The notes beneath the pieces were generated by a model. That model saw only the letters and a program-made list of their open reading frames with translations. It did no database searches and was not told the DNA's origin. Positions 1 through 8,313 of a stretch of 64,000 nt of DNA are shown here, piece by piece. Each line of letters begins with the position of its first letter. Position 1 is the first letter of the stretch. This DNA comes from Clostridiaceae bacterium (lineage in GTDB: Bacteria > Bacillota > Clostridia > Lachnospirales > Lachnospiraceae), in NCBI GenBank assembly GCA_910574345.1, contig CAJSZV010000008.1, positions 62,001 through 126,000 of the forward strand. The letters run 5' to 3'. Position numbers and translations under genes: made by a program.

Positions 1-34
1 ACAAATATAATTTCCAAAATTGTCAATTAAGTCA

Positions 35-63
35 TTGCCTTTTCTATTTATTTATACTATAAT
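35..63 (+). promoter_or_regulatory. Probable sigma-A promoter
   Basis: TTGCCT at 35-40 and a perfect TATAAT at 58-63 are separated by 17 bp. Transcription would start near position 70, about 50 bases before the start codon at 122, which has an AAGGAGG ribosome site. The sequence to the left is too short to show what lies upstream. Confidence 0.6.
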
Positions 64-121
64 TAGTAGTAAATTAATCGTCTTTTTATACAAAACAAAT
101 AAACTCAAGGAGGACACGGAT

Positions 122-541
122 ATGGTTCAGATTATAGCAGGGAATAAGGGTAAGGGTAAGACCAAGCATTTGCTGGAGAAAGCCAATTCAGCCATTAAAG
201 ATGCCAGCGGTTCCATTGTCTATTTGGATAAAAGTTCAAAGCATATGTATGAACTGAACAATAAGATTCGGTTAATTAACGTTAAGGGGTTTGATATTAC
301 TGACTGTTCCGGTTTTATCGGTTTTGTCTGCGGTATTATTTCACAGGATCACGACTTGGAGACCATGTTCCTGGACAGCTTTTTGAAACTTTCCTGCCTG
401 GAGGGTGAGGATATCTCCGGGGCGATCGCGGAGTTAGAGACAATCAGCAACAAGTTCCATGTGGATTTCGTTTTGAGTGTATCCCTGGATGCTGATGATT
501 TACCTGAGAATGCAAAAAAAGATGTTATCATCTCTTTATAA
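122..541 (+). CDS. Small P-loop ATP-binding protein, function unknown
   Basis: A 139-residue protein. The open frame extends upstream to 20, but the ATG at 122 is chosen because an AAGGAGG site ends a few bases before it and a promoter lies at 35-63. Residues 7-14 (GNKGKGKT) form a clear Walker A motif directly after a short beta strand, so it should bind ATP or GTP. The remaining sequence resembles a minimal RecA/ASCE fold, but it is short, has no clear Walker B, and contains no transmembrane segment. Such proteins in Clostridia are often labelled PilT-like or ATPase-like without experimental support. It is a single-gene unit closed by a terminator at 566-589. No pathway can be assigned from context. 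Confidence 0.75.
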   Translation: MVQIIAGNKGKGKTKHLLEKANSAIKDASGSIVYLDKSSKHMYELNNKIRLINVKGFDITDCSGFIGFVCGIISQDHDLETMFLDSFLKLSCLEGEDISGAIAELETISNKFHVDFVLSVSLDADDLPENAKKDVIISL

Positions 542-565
542 ATAAAAGGAAGCAGTACATAAGAT

Positions 566-589
566 GGGGCCTGGGTAAAGGCCCCTTTT
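566..589 (+). terminator. Rho-independent terminator
   Basis: GGGGCCT (566-572) pairs with AGGCCCC (579-585) across a six-base loop and is followed by TTTTA. It separates the P-loop gene from the next operon. Confidence 0.8.
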
Positions 590-625
590 AGCGTAAAAAA
601 TGAGAGGCAGGGAAGGAGGTTTTTC

Positions 626-2026
626 GTGGCGGGGAAAAATAAAAAGATTATCCGATACCGTAAGCCTTTGAACCTGAATATCGGAATGCTGATTTTTGCG
701 GCCATCTTTGTCTATATGGTCTTCAGCGTGTATACCTACATAACAAAAGAAAAAGTTCAGTTCTATGAAGTGGCTGACGGCTCTATCGTGGAGGACAAAA
801 GCTACAGCGGTATCATCCTGAGAAATGAGACCACTCAGTATGCGGACAGTGCAGGAATCATCAATTACTATGTCAGGGAGGGGAAACGGGCTTCCGTGAA
901 TACCTGCATCTACTCCATTGACGAGAGCGGCGCCATGACCTCTTTTCTGGAGAAGCAGAGCGAGGCAGGCGGGGCGCTGACTGACCGGGATCTTCTGGAT
1001 GTGAGAAAGCTTTTGGATACCTATACGCTGTCTTATACGGATGAGACCTTTGACGCTGTCTATGACACCAGGTACACATTGGAAGCCATGGTTATGGAGT
1101 ATGTGAATTTTAACACTCTGGAGAATCAGGGGGAGATGGTGGATCAGCTGGGAATCAATTTTAAGCAGGTGACCACACCTTTAAGCGGTGTGGTGTCCTA
1201 TTCTATTGATACTTATGAGACTTTGGATAGTTCCCGCATTACGGAGGAGATGTTTGACCGCAGCCAGTACACGAAGGCCATCACGAAAGCGGGGCAGCGG
1301 GTGGAGGCGGGAACGCCTATCTATAAGGTGATCACGGATGATAACTGGTCCGTGGTGTTTCCCCTGTCAGAGGAGGACGCTGTGGATTTCGGCTCCAAGG
1401 GGACCCTAAAGGTCTCTTTTCCCGGCCATGATCTTAAGACAAACGGCATATTTTCCCTGATTACGGGAGGGGACGGAAAAGCTTACGGAAAACTGGATTT
1501 TGACAAGTATATGGTTCAGTTTGTGTCGGACCGGTATGTGGATTTTAAGATCGAGACAAACACCACGGAAGGACTTAAGATTCCCATCAGTTCCGTCACC
1601 ACCAAAAACTTTTATCTGGTGCCTGTGGATTTTATTACAAAAGGCGGCGATGGCCTGGAAGACGGATTTAATAAGGAGATCTATACGGAAAGCGGGACAT
1701 CGGTGGTATTTGTCCCGACTACCATCTATTATTCCAACGACGAATACTACTATATTGAATGTGATAAGGACCAGACGATCCAGGCCGGGGATTATCTGGT
1801 AAAGCAGGACTCGGCGGAACGGTTCCAGGTGGGCATCACAGCCTCTCTTCAGGGAGTTTACAATATCAATAAGGGCTATACCGTGTTCAAACAGATCGAG
1901 GTGCTGGCCCAGAGCGACGAGTTTTATACCATAAAGAAGAATATGAGTTACGGCCTCAGCGTCTACGACCATATCGTGCTCAATGCTTCGCTCATTGAGG
2001 ATGAAGGGGTGTTAATCTATCAGTAA
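626..2026 (+). CDS. HlyD-like membrane-anchored adaptor protein
   Basis: A 466-residue protein starting at GTG 626, behind a strong GGAAGGAGG site at 611-619. The N terminus is basic (KNKKIIRYRK) and is followed by one transmembrane segment at about residues 16-40. The extracellular part has barrel-sandwich/lipoyl-like strands (GVVSYSIDTYETL, GTPIYKVITDDNWSVVFPL) typical of HlyD-family adaptor subunits, but no ABC transporter or outer-membrane partner is nearby. In Clostridia a HlyD-like protein is commonly the first gene before yggS-sepF, which suggests a cell-envelope or division role rather than classical efflux. That role is inferred from position only. It lies 18 bp upstream of yggS and is probably cotranscribed. 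Confidence 0.75.
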   Translation: MAGKNKKIIRYRKPLNLNIGMLIFAAIFVYMVFSVYTYITKEKVQFYEVADGSIVEDKSYSGIILRNETTQYADSAGIINYYVREGKRASVNTCIYSIDESGAMTSFLEKQSEAGGALTDRDLLDVRKLLDTYTLSYTDETFDAVYDTRYTLEAMVMEYVNFNTLENQGEMVDQLGINFKQVTTPLSGVVSYSIDTYETLDSSRITEEMFDRSQYTKAITKAGQRVEAGTPIYKVITDDNWSVVFPLSEEDAVDFGSKGTLKVSFPGHDLKTNGIFSLITGGDGKAYGKLDFDKYMVQFVSDRYVDFKIETNTTEGLKIPISSVTTKNFYLVPVDFITKGGDGLEDGFNKEIYTESGTSVVFVPTTIYYSNDEYYYIECDKDQTIQAGDYLVKQDSAERFQVGITASLQGVYNINKGYTVFKQIEVLAQSDEFYTIKKNMSYGLSVYDHIVLNASLIEDEGVLIYQ

Positions 2027-2044
2027 AGGAGGGGATGCAGGAAT

Positions 2045-2728
2045 ATGGCAATCGGAGAATGTTTAAAAGAGGTTCGGAAACGGATTGAAGAAAACTGCAG
2101 AATAGCAGGACGCAGTCCTGATGAGGTAACCCTGATCGCAGTCAGCAAGACAAAGCCTGTGGAGATGCTTCTTGAGGCCTACGAGGCGGGAGCCAGGCAA
2201 TTTGGGGAAAACAAAGTTCAGGAGCTGACGGCCAAGATTCCTCAGATGCCGGAAGACATCAAGTGGCACTTAATCGGCCATCTGCAGACCAATAAAGTGA
2301 GACAGGTCATTGGAAGGACAACCCTGATCCATTCTGTGGATTCCATAAGACTGGCAAAGGAGATTGAGAGGGAATCGGAAAAACATAATCTGGTGACAGA
2401 CATTCTTCTGGAAGTGAATGCAGCCAGGGAAGACAGTAAATTTGGTTTTTACTTAGAGGATACGGAGGAAGCCCTCCGCCAGATCAGTCTTTTTCCCCAT
2501 GTGAGGGTGAAAGGACTGATGACCATAGCCCCTTTTGTAGCTAATGCTGAGGATAATCGTCCTATTTTTAGAAAATTATATGAATTTTCTGTTGACATGA
2601 AAAGTAAAAACATTGATAATGTTAATATGACTGTTCTTTCTATGGGAATGACCGGAGACTATGAGGTAGCTGTTCAGGAAGGGGCAACCATGGTGAGAGT
2701 GGGAACCGGAATTTTCGGTGTAAGATAG
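2045..2728 (+). CDS. yggS: YggS-family pyridoxal phosphate homeostasis protein
   Basis: A 227-residue single-domain fold-type III PLP protein, the normal family length. The PLP lysine sits in LIAVSKTKP, followed by GENKVQE, HLIGHLQTNK and the C-terminal SMGMTGDYEVAVQEGATMVRVGTGIFG phosphate-binding stretch. The family (PLPBP/YlmE) binds PLP without known catalysis and keeps vitamin B6 and amino acid pools balanced. It starts 18 bp after the HlyD-like gene and 17 bp before sepF, matching the conserved Firmicutes order ylmE-sepF (ylmF). It is almost certainly part of one operon with them. Confidence 0.95.
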   Translation: MAIGECLKEVRKRIEENCRIAGRSPDEVTLIAVSKTKPVEMLLEAYEAGARQFGENKVQELTAKIPQMPEDIKWHLIGHLQTNKVRQVIGRTTLIHSVDSIRLAKEIERESEKHNLVTDILLEVNAAREDSKFGFYLEDTEEALRQISLFPHVRVKGLMTIAPFVANAEDNRPIFRKLYEFSVDMKSKNIDNVNMTVLSMGMTGDYEVAVQEGATMVRVGTGIFGVR

Positions 2729-2745
2729 AAGATTGGAGAATAGCA

Positions 2746-3276
2746 ATGAGTCTGTTTGGGAAGTTTATGGATAGCATGCGGTTAAGCGAAGGTGACGACG
2801 ACGATTACTTTTTAGATGACGACTATGAAGAGGATGAGAAACCTTCCAGAAAAAGCCTGTTCGGGAAAAGAGACGAAGAGTATTATGACGACGATGAAGA
2901 TCCGGAAGAGACATCAAAGCCAAGATTCCTGGGACGTTCTTCTTCTAGCAGCAGTAAAGTAGTTCCCATGAAGAAGAATATGGAAGTGTCCATGATCAAG
3001 CCTACTTCCATGGAAGATTCCAAAGAGATTTGCGACTATCTTCTTGCCGGAAAGGCAGTGGTTCTGAATATGGAGGGATTACATACAGAGGTGGCCCAGA
3101 GGATTATTGATTTTTCTTCCGGTGCGACTTACTCTATGAACGGTAACCTGCAGAAGATTTCAAATTATATTTTTATTGCTACACCGGAGTCTGTGGAACT
3201 CTCAGGAGATTTTCAGGATCTGCTGGGGGGAGGCTCAGGAAGCCTTGACATGTCAGGTTTGAATCTGCGGTTGTAG
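2746..3276 (+). CDS. sepF: Cell division protein SepF
   Basis: A 176-residue protein that anchors FtsZ filaments to the membrane during septation. Residues 1-12 (MSLFGKFMDSMR) form the amphipathic membrane-binding helix. An Asp/Glu-rich linker with Ser runs to about residue 75. The SepF core follows, including DSKEICDYLLAGKAVVLNMEG, RIIDFSSGATYSMNG and FIATPESVELSG, which matches the family's dimer and FtsZ-binding fold. It lies in the yggS-sepF pair. The hairpin at 3303-3347 downstream may end or attenuate this transcript before aroB. Confidence 0.95.
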   Translation: MSLFGKFMDSMRLSEGDDDDYFLDDDYEEDEKPSRKSLFGKRDEEYYDDDEDPEETSKPRFLGRSSSSSSKVVPMKKNMEVSMIKPTSMEDSKEICDYLLAGKAVVLNMEGLHTEVAQRIIDFSSGATYSMNGNLQKISNYIFIATPESVELSGDFQDLLGGGSGSLDMSGLNLRL

Positions 3277-3302
3277 GATTGCTGTGTGATAAAATTTAAG
3301 GT

Positions 3303-3347
3303 GAGCAGACGATTTTTTATGCCCCGGGCATAGAAGGCCGTTTGCTC
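3303..3347 (+). other. Nested hairpin between sepF and aroB
   Basis: GAGCAGACG (3303-3311) pairs with CGTTTGCTC (3339-3347) with one G-U wobble, and inside it ATGCCCCGGGCAT (3319-3331) is a perfect palindrome. There is no long T-tract after the outer stem, so it may be a weak terminator, a processing site or a structured leader for aroB. The outer arm ends 25 bases before the aroB start. Confidence 0.5.
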
Positions 3348-3372
3348 TCTTCATAATGGGGAGAAATGATCT

Positions 3373-4509
3373 ATGGCAGAGAGATTAACCGTTCATCAGA
3401 ACGGACAGGCTATCTATGACATTGTGTTTGAGGACTCTTTTGACAGTTTGGGAAAAGAGCTGGCGGATCTGGGAGTTTCAGGGCGGCGCATGTGTATTGT
3501 CACGGATTCCACAGTGGCGGGCCTTTATTTGGAGCAGGTAAAGGATATCCTGGGGCTGTGCTGCAGGGAGGTTTGTGTCTTTGTGTTCCCGGCGGGGGAA
3601 GAGTCCAAAACCCTGGACACGGTGCAGAAGCTGTATGAGACTTTGATTAAGAACCATTTTGACAGAAAGGACTGGCTGGTGGCTTTAGGCGGCGGTGTGG
3701 TGGGAGATCTGTGCGGTTACGGTGCGGCGACTTATCTGCGGGGCATCTCCTTTATCCAGATCCCGACTACCCTTTTGTCTCAGGTGGACAGTTCCATCGG
3801 CGGCAAGACAGGGGTGGATTTTGCTTCTTATAAAAACATGGTGGGAGCTTTCCATATGCCGAGACTCGTGTACACCAATGTACAGACTCTTTTGACCCTT
3901 TCCAGGGAACAGTATTCTTCCGGAATGGGGGAAGTCTTAAAACACGGGCTGATCCTTGACAGGGAATATTATGACTGGCTTAAGGATCATGGGAAGGAGA
4001 TCATGGACCGTGATCTTAAAGTGTGTCTTGAGATGATCGCAGGCAGTGACCGGATTAAACGTATGGTTGTGGAGGAGGATCCCAGGGAACAGGGCCGCCG
4101 TGCTCTTTTGAATTTTGGCCACACTCTGGGCCATGCCATGGAAAAGCGTCTTTCCTTTTCCATGCTTCACGGACACTGTGTGGGACTGGGATGCCTGGGC
4201 GCAGTAAAAATCTCAGCTGAGAGGGGATATATTCCTAAGGAGACCTTTGACTCATTAAAGGAGCTTATGAAAGGGTTTTCCATGCCTGTGACAGTGGAAG
4301 GAATCTGCAGTGATCAGATCATCATGGATACAAAAAGCGATAAGAAGATGGACGGGAATCGGATTCGTTTTATTCTTCTAAAAGATATAGGACAGGCTTT
4401 TATTGACTGTACTGTCACAGAAGATGAGATGAGGGATGGGCTTTCCGCGGTTCTTAGGCCATATCCCCAGGAAAGAAAGGAAGTTTACGACAAGGAGTTT
4501 ATGGTATGA
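3373..4509 (+). CDS. aroB: 3-dehydroquinate synthase
   Basis: A 378-residue protein that converts DAHP to 3-dehydroquinate, the second step of the shikimate pathway, using NAD and a divalent metal. The NAD-binding segment is ALGGGVVGDLCGY, followed by IPTTLLSQVDSSIGGKTGVD. The metal ligands are visible as the Glu in GMGEVLKHG and the His residues in FGHTLGHAMEKR and MLHGHCVGLG. Length is normal. The stop codon overlaps the start of lspA by four bases, so the two genes are translationally coupled. No other aromatic pathway genes are in the window. Confidence 0.96.
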   Translation: MAERLTVHQNGQAIYDIVFEDSFDSLGKELADLGVSGRRMCIVTDSTVAGLYLEQVKDILGLCCREVCVFVFPAGEESKTLDTVQKLYETLIKNHFDRKDWLVALGGGVVGDLCGYGAATYLRGISFIQIPTTLLSQVDSSIGGKTGVDFASYKNMVGAFHMPRLVYTNVQTLLTLSREQYSSGMGEVLKHGLILDREYYDWLKDHGKEIMDRDLKVCLEMIAGSDRIKRMVVEEDPREQGRRALLNFGHTLGHAMEKRLSFSMLHGHCVGLGCLGAVKISAERGYIPKETFDSLKELMKGFSMPVTVEGICSDQIIMDTKSDKKMDGNRIRFILLKDIGQAFIDCTVTEDEMRDGLSAVLRPYPQERKEVYDKEFMV

Positions 4510-5021
4510 GTCAAAAAAGGAATCATATATTGGGGTTTGCGGTGGGACTTGTGTGTCTTACACTGCTTGATCAGTGGACCAAAAGCCTTGCGGTGAAGTC
4601 TCTTATGGGAAACAGTCCTTATGTGATCTGGGAAGGGGTCTTCGAACTCTTTTATTCGGAGAACAGAGGGGCTGCTTTTGGCATGCTTCAGGGAAAACAG
4701 GCATTTTTCTTTGTGATTGCCCTTTGTGTCTTTGCGGCTGTGGTCTATGTCCTCATCAGGCTTCCGGCAAGCCGCCGGTTTGTCCCTCTTGAACTGTGCA
4801 TGACGGCTGTCAGTGCCGGCGCCGCAGGCAATATGATTGACCGGGTTTCCCAGGGCTATGTGGTGGACTTTCTGTATTTTAAATTAATTGATTTTCCTAT
4901 TTTTAATGTGGCCGACTGTTATGTGACTGTGGCTACAGCCGTGCTGATGATTCTTTTCCTGTGCTATTATAGGGATGAAGAGTTTGAAATGCTGTTTCCA
5001 GGCAGAAAGGAGAAGGTGTGA
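4506..5021 (+). CDS. lspA: Lipoprotein signal peptidase (SPase II)
   Basis: A 171-residue membrane aspartyl protease that removes signal peptides from diacylglyceryl-modified prolipoproteins. Four hydrophobic segments are visible. The catalytic aspartates lie in AGNMIDRV and FNVADCYV, and the NRGAAFG motif is intact. The ATG overlaps the aroB stop and its own stop overlaps the GTG of rluD, giving a tightly coupled aroB-lspA-rluD block; lspA-rluD is the classical pairing. Substrates in this window would include the lipoproteins at 48439, 48955 and 57076. Confidence 0.96.
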   Translation: MSQKRNHILGFAVGLVCLTLLDQWTKSLAVKSLMGNSPYVIWEGVFELFYSENRGAAFGMLQGKQAFFFVIALCVFAAVVYVLIRLPASRRFVPLELCMTAVSAGAAGNMIDRVSQGYVVDFLYFKLIDFPIFNVADCYVTVATAVLMILFLCYYRDEEFEMLFPGRKEKV

Positions 5022-5929
5022 TACAGACTCTTACGGTTCCTTTGGAGAAAGCAGGCATGAGAATTGACGTGTTTCTCACAGAGGCCTGTGACATGTCCCG
5101 GTCCTATGTTCAGAAACTCTTAAAGTCCCAGTCCGTGACGGTCAACGGCCGTACAGTGAAAGCCAGCTATCAGACAGTGCCCATGGACGATGTCCGCGTG
5201 GAGGCGCCCGACGGGGTGGAACCGGAGATCGAAGCGGAGCTTATGGATCTGGATATCCTCTATGAGGATGAGGATGTGATTCTCATCAATAAACCGAAAG
5301 GTATGGTGGTACATCCTGCAGCAGGGCATTACAGCGGAACACTGGTCAATGGGCTTATGGCTCACTGCAGGGAACAGCTTTCGGGAATCAACGGGATTAT
5401 GCGTCCGGGGATTGTCCACCGCATTGATATGGACACCACAGGCGTGCTGATCGTGTGCAAAAATGACAGGGCCCATCATTCCATAGCGGCTCAGTTAAAG
5501 GAACACTCTGTAACAAGGCGTTACCGAGCCATCGTCCACGGAGTCATAAAGGAAGACAGAGGATGTGTGGACGCGCCTATAGGAAGGCACCCTGCGGACC
5601 GGAAAAAGATGAGCGTCAACGAGAAAAACGGGCGTCCGGCTGTGACCCATTATGAGGTATTGAAGAGGTTTCGCCAATTTACCTATATTGAATGTGTTCT
5701 TGAGACAGGGCGGACCCATCAGATCCGGGTGCATATGGCAAGTATTCACCATCCTCTTTTGGGGGATAAGGTTTATGGACCGGAGAGATGTCCTTTTGGA
5801 CTTCAGGGCCAGACGCTTCATGCAGGAGTCTTAGGATTCGTGCATCCGGGAACAGGGAAGTATATGGAATTTGAAGCCCCTCTTCCCCAGTATTTTGAAG
5901 AGCTTTTGAGGAAACTTGAGGGGATGTAG
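5018..5929 (+). CDS. rluD: RluA/RluD-family 23S rRNA pseudouridine synthase
   Basis: A 303-residue protein starting at GTG 5018, overlapping lspA by four bases. An S4 RNA-binding domain occupies about residues 10-70 (RIDVFLTEACDMSRSYVQKLL...VTVNGRTVKASY). The catalytic domain carries the signature HRIDMDTTGVLIVCKN with the nucleophilic Asp, then GRTHQIRVHMA. The closest pattern is RluD, which modifies helix 69 of 23S rRNA, but paralogues in Clostridia cannot be separated by eye, so the exact target base is uncertain. Confidence 0.9.
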   Translation: MIQTLTVPLEKAGMRIDVFLTEACDMSRSYVQKLLKSQSVTVNGRTVKASYQTVPMDDVRVEAPDGVEPEIEAELMDLDILYEDEDVILINKPKGMVVHPAAGHYSGTLVNGLMAHCREQLSGINGIMRPGIVHRIDMDTTGVLIVCKNDRAHHSIAAQLKEHSVTRRYRAIVHGVIKEDRGCVDAPIGRHPADRKKMSVNEKNGRPAVTHYEVLKRFRQFTYIECVLETGRTHQIRVHMASIHHPLLGDKVYGPERCPFGLQGQTLHAGVLGFVHPGTGKYMEFEAPLPQYFEELLRKLEGM

Positions 5930-5947
5930 ATGGAAAGAAGGGAATGT

Positions 5948-6619
5948 ATGAACATATTTGATATCTTAGGGCCGGTTATGGTGGGTCCCTCCAGTTCCCA
6001 CACGGCAGGCGCCGTGCGGATCGGACTGGTGACAAAAAAACTTCTGGGAGCTGTTCCTGTGAAGGCGGTGATTACCCTGTCAGGCTCTTTTTCCGCCACC
6101 GGTGTGGGACACGGAACGGACCGGGCTCTGGTGGCCGGTCTTCTGGGAATGAAGCCGGACAATATCTGTATTCCGGAAAGTTTTGAGTATGCGAAAAAAG
6201 AAGGAATGGAGTTCTCGTTTATCCACGAGAATATCAGGGGAGCGCATCCCAACACCGCCCTTTTGGAAGTCTGGGACAGTACCGGAAGGACTGTGGCGGT
6301 TCAGGCCTCCTCTTTAGGCGGCGGGAGAATTATGGTGAATAAGCTGGACGGAGTTCAGATTGATGTGACTGCGGAGCGGCCTGCGCTGATCGTCCACAAT
6401 CTGGATCAGCCGGGACATGTGGCGGAGGTTACCTCCATGCTGGCTCATAAATCCATTAATATCGCAACCCTGAATCTGTATCGGAACAAGCGGGGCGGTG
6501 ATGCGGTGATGGTGATTGAGACGGACCAGAATATTCCGGCCTCTTCCTTGGAATGGTTAAAAAGGGTTGAGGGAATCATGAAAGTGACGTGTCTGAATTT
6601 GGGAGAGGAGGAAGGCTGA
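5948..6619 (+). CDS. sdaAB: L-serine ammonia-lyase, iron-sulfur-dependent, beta subunit
   Basis: A 223-residue protein, the regulatory/beta chain of the bipartite serine dehydratase that converts L-serine to pyruvate and ammonia. The frame is open from the ATG at 5930, but the ATG at 5948 is preferred: it gives the family N terminus MNIFDILGPVMVGPSSSHTAGA and has a GGAAAGAAGGGA ribosome site. An ACT domain follows at about residue 148 (ALIVHNLDQPGHVAEVTSML). The stop overlaps the sdaAA start by one base, so the subunits are translated together. Confidence 0.95.
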   Translation: MNIFDILGPVMVGPSSSHTAGAVRIGLVTKKLLGAVPVKAVITLSGSFSATGVGHGTDRALVAGLLGMKPDNICIPESFEYAKKEGMEFSFIHENIRGAHPNTALLEVWDSTGRTVAVQASSLGGGRIMVNKLDGVQIDVTAERPALIVHNLDQPGHVAEVTSMLAHKSINIATLNLYRNKRGGDAVMVIETDQNIPASSLEWLKRVEGIMKVTCLNLGEEEG

Positions 6620-7488
6620 TGGCATACCAGTCTGTTGAGGGGATTCTGAAATACTGCCGTGCACAGGGAAAGCGTTTTTTTGAGGCGGTCCTTGAAGATG
6701 ATATGGAGGAGAGGAAGGTATCCCGTGAGGAGTCTCTGAAAGAGATGTACGACATGTGGGATGCCATGCTTTTGGCCGGGACGTCTTATGAGAAAGAGGC
6801 CCGGTCAGCCAGCCGCCTGGTGGGAGGCCAGGGGGCGGCAGTGGAGGAGTACCGGAAAAAAGGAGACACCCTCTGCGGAGATTATCTGAACCAGGTTATA
6901 GAACAGGCTCTGGAGATGGGAGAGTCCAATGCCTGTATGAAGCGGATTGTGGCGGCGCCTACGGCGGGGGCCTGCGGCGTGCTTCCGGCTGTGCTGATTC
7001 CCTTTTATCGTTCAGGACAGGGAAGTCACGAGCAGATTGTGGAGGCTCTTTATGTGGCCGCAGGAATCGGCCAGGTGATTGCGTCCAGGGCATTTATCGC
7101 GGGAGCGGCCGGCGGCTGCCAGGCGGAGATCGGCGCCGCCTCGTCTATGGCGGCGGCGGCTCTGGTGGCCTTAAAAGGCGGGACCAATGAACAGATCGTC
7201 CACGGGGCCGCCATGGCTTTGAAGAACCTTTTAGGACTTGTGTGTGATCCTGTGGCAGGCCTTGTGGAGGTGCCCTGTGTCAAGCGCAACGTGGCGGGAG
7301 CGGTCAATGCCATGGCCTGTGCGGATATGGCTCTTGCAGGCATTGCCAGCGCCATTCCGGCTGATCAGGTCTTTGATGCCATGAGAGAGGTGGGAGAGAA
7401 GATGCACCCCTCCCTTAGGGAGACCGGGGAAGGCGGATTGGCGGCCACGAAGGAGGGAATGAGGATTGTCGGGGAATTGAGGCATTGA
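6619..7488 (+). CDS. sdaAA: L-serine ammonia-lyase, iron-sulfur-dependent, alpha subunit
   Basis: A 289-residue catalytic subunit carrying an oxygen-sensitive [4Fe-4S] cluster. Candidate cluster cysteines lie in AAPTAGACGVLP, LVCDPVAGLVEVPC and the preceding NACMKR. The ATG at 6619 is chosen over the upstream in-frame one at 6589 because it overlaps the sdaAB stop (TGATG) and follows GGAGAGGAGGAAGG. Together with sdaAB it feeds serine carbon into pyruvate in an anaerobe. No serine transporter is adjacent. Confidence 0.96.
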   Translation: MAYQSVEGILKYCRAQGKRFFEAVLEDDMEERKVSREESLKEMYDMWDAMLLAGTSYEKEARSASRLVGGQGAAVEEYRKKGDTLCGDYLNQVIEQALEMGESNACMKRIVAAPTAGACGVLPAVLIPFYRSGQGSHEQIVEALYVAAGIGQVIASRAFIAGAAGGCQAEIGAASSMAAAALVALKGGTNEQIVHGAAMALKNLLGLVCDPVAGLVEVPCVKRNVAGAVNAMACADMALAGIASAIPADQVFDAMREVGEKMHPSLRETGEGGLAATKEGMRIVGELRH

Positions 7489-7534
7489 TATGTAAAAATC
7501 ATCCTAAAAAAGTCGCAAAATAGGGAGGAAAATG

Positions 7535-7563
7535 TATACATTTTCGGAATTTTGTTGTATAAT
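7535..7563 (+). promoter_or_regulatory. Probable promoter for the cytidylate-kinase-like gene
   Basis: TATACA (7535-7540) and a perfect TATAAT (7558-7563) are 17 bp apart. Transcription would begin near 7570, about 50 bases before the ATG at 7623. The -35 matches only four of six bases. Confidence 0.5.
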
Positions 7564-7622
7564 ACAGTTATAAATATTTGATTTGTATGACAACAATAGG
7601 GTTTTGGAAAGGAGCGGGTTTC

Positions 7623-8255
7623 ATGGGTGAACATTTAGTCATTACAATCGGAAGACATTGCGGGGCAAAAGGGAATGTGATCGGCAGAAAGCTGGCGGAG
7701 GTTATGGGAGTAAAGTGCTACAATAAAGAACTTCTGGCGGAGGCGGCGAAGCACAGCGGTTTGTGTGAAGAACTGTTTGAGACTCATGATGAGAGGCCGA
7801 CCAACAGCTTTTTATATTCACTGGTTATGGATACCTATTCTTTGGGCTATACTACTTCGGCCTACATGGATATGCCTATTAACCATAAGATCTTTTTGGC
7901 GCAGTTTGATACCATCAAAAAGCTGGCCAGTGAGGAGTCCTGTGTCATTGTGGGACGCTGTGCGGATTACGCTCTGGCTGATGATCCCAATGCGGTTACG
8001 GTGTTTATTACGGGATATGAGGGAGACCGGCTGGCATATCTGAAGGAGCTGTACAATGTTACGGAAGGGAAAGCCAGAGACATTATGATTAAGACTGACA
8101 AGCAGCGGGCCAGCTACTATAATTACTATGCCAGCAAGAAGTGGGGCGATGCCAAGAGTTATGATCTGTGTATCAACAGCAGCGTTACAGGTGTTGACGG
8201 AGCGGTTCAGATCATTCAGGAATTTGCGAAGATTAAGTTGGCCAATAAGAGATAG
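7623..8255 (+). CDS. Cytidylate kinase-like family protein
   Basis: A 210-residue protein. The ATG at 7623 is chosen over 7578 because GGAAAGGAGCGGG precedes it and the upstream start lies almost on the predicted transcription start. The N terminus VITIGRHCGAKGNVIGRKLAE is a modified P-loop: it has the cytidylate-kinase-like layout, but the glycine-rich loop is not the canonical GxxxxGK[ST]. CVIVGRCADYAL is the matching internal motif of the family. Members are very common in gut Firmicutes, and true CMP kinase activity has not been established for them. It stands alone between a promoter and a terminator. Confidence 0.8.
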   Translation: MGEHLVITIGRHCGAKGNVIGRKLAEVMGVKCYNKELLAEAAKHSGLCEELFETHDERPTNSFLYSLVMDTYSLGYTTSAYMDMPINHKIFLAQFDTIKKLASEESCVIVGRCADYALADDPNAVTVFITGYEGDRLAYLKELYNVTEGKARDIMIKTDKQRASYYNYYASKKWGDAKSYDLCINSSVTGVDGAVQIIQEFAKIKLANKR

Positions 8256-8262
8256 GCTTTAT

Positions 8263-8304
8263 GTGCATAAGCGGCGCAGGAGTGATCCTGCGCCGTTTAT
8301 GCAT
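8263..8304. terminator. Long hairpin terminator serving two convergent genes
   Basis: The arms at 8263-8280 and 8287-8304 (core GGCGCAGG/CCTGCGCC, flanked by GCATAA and TTATGC) pair over 18 bp with one wobble around a six-base loop. It sits between the 3 prime ends of the kinase-like gene and glmS and could stop both transcripts, although neither side has a long T-tract. Confidence 0.75.
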
Positions 8305-8313
8305 ATAATTGAT

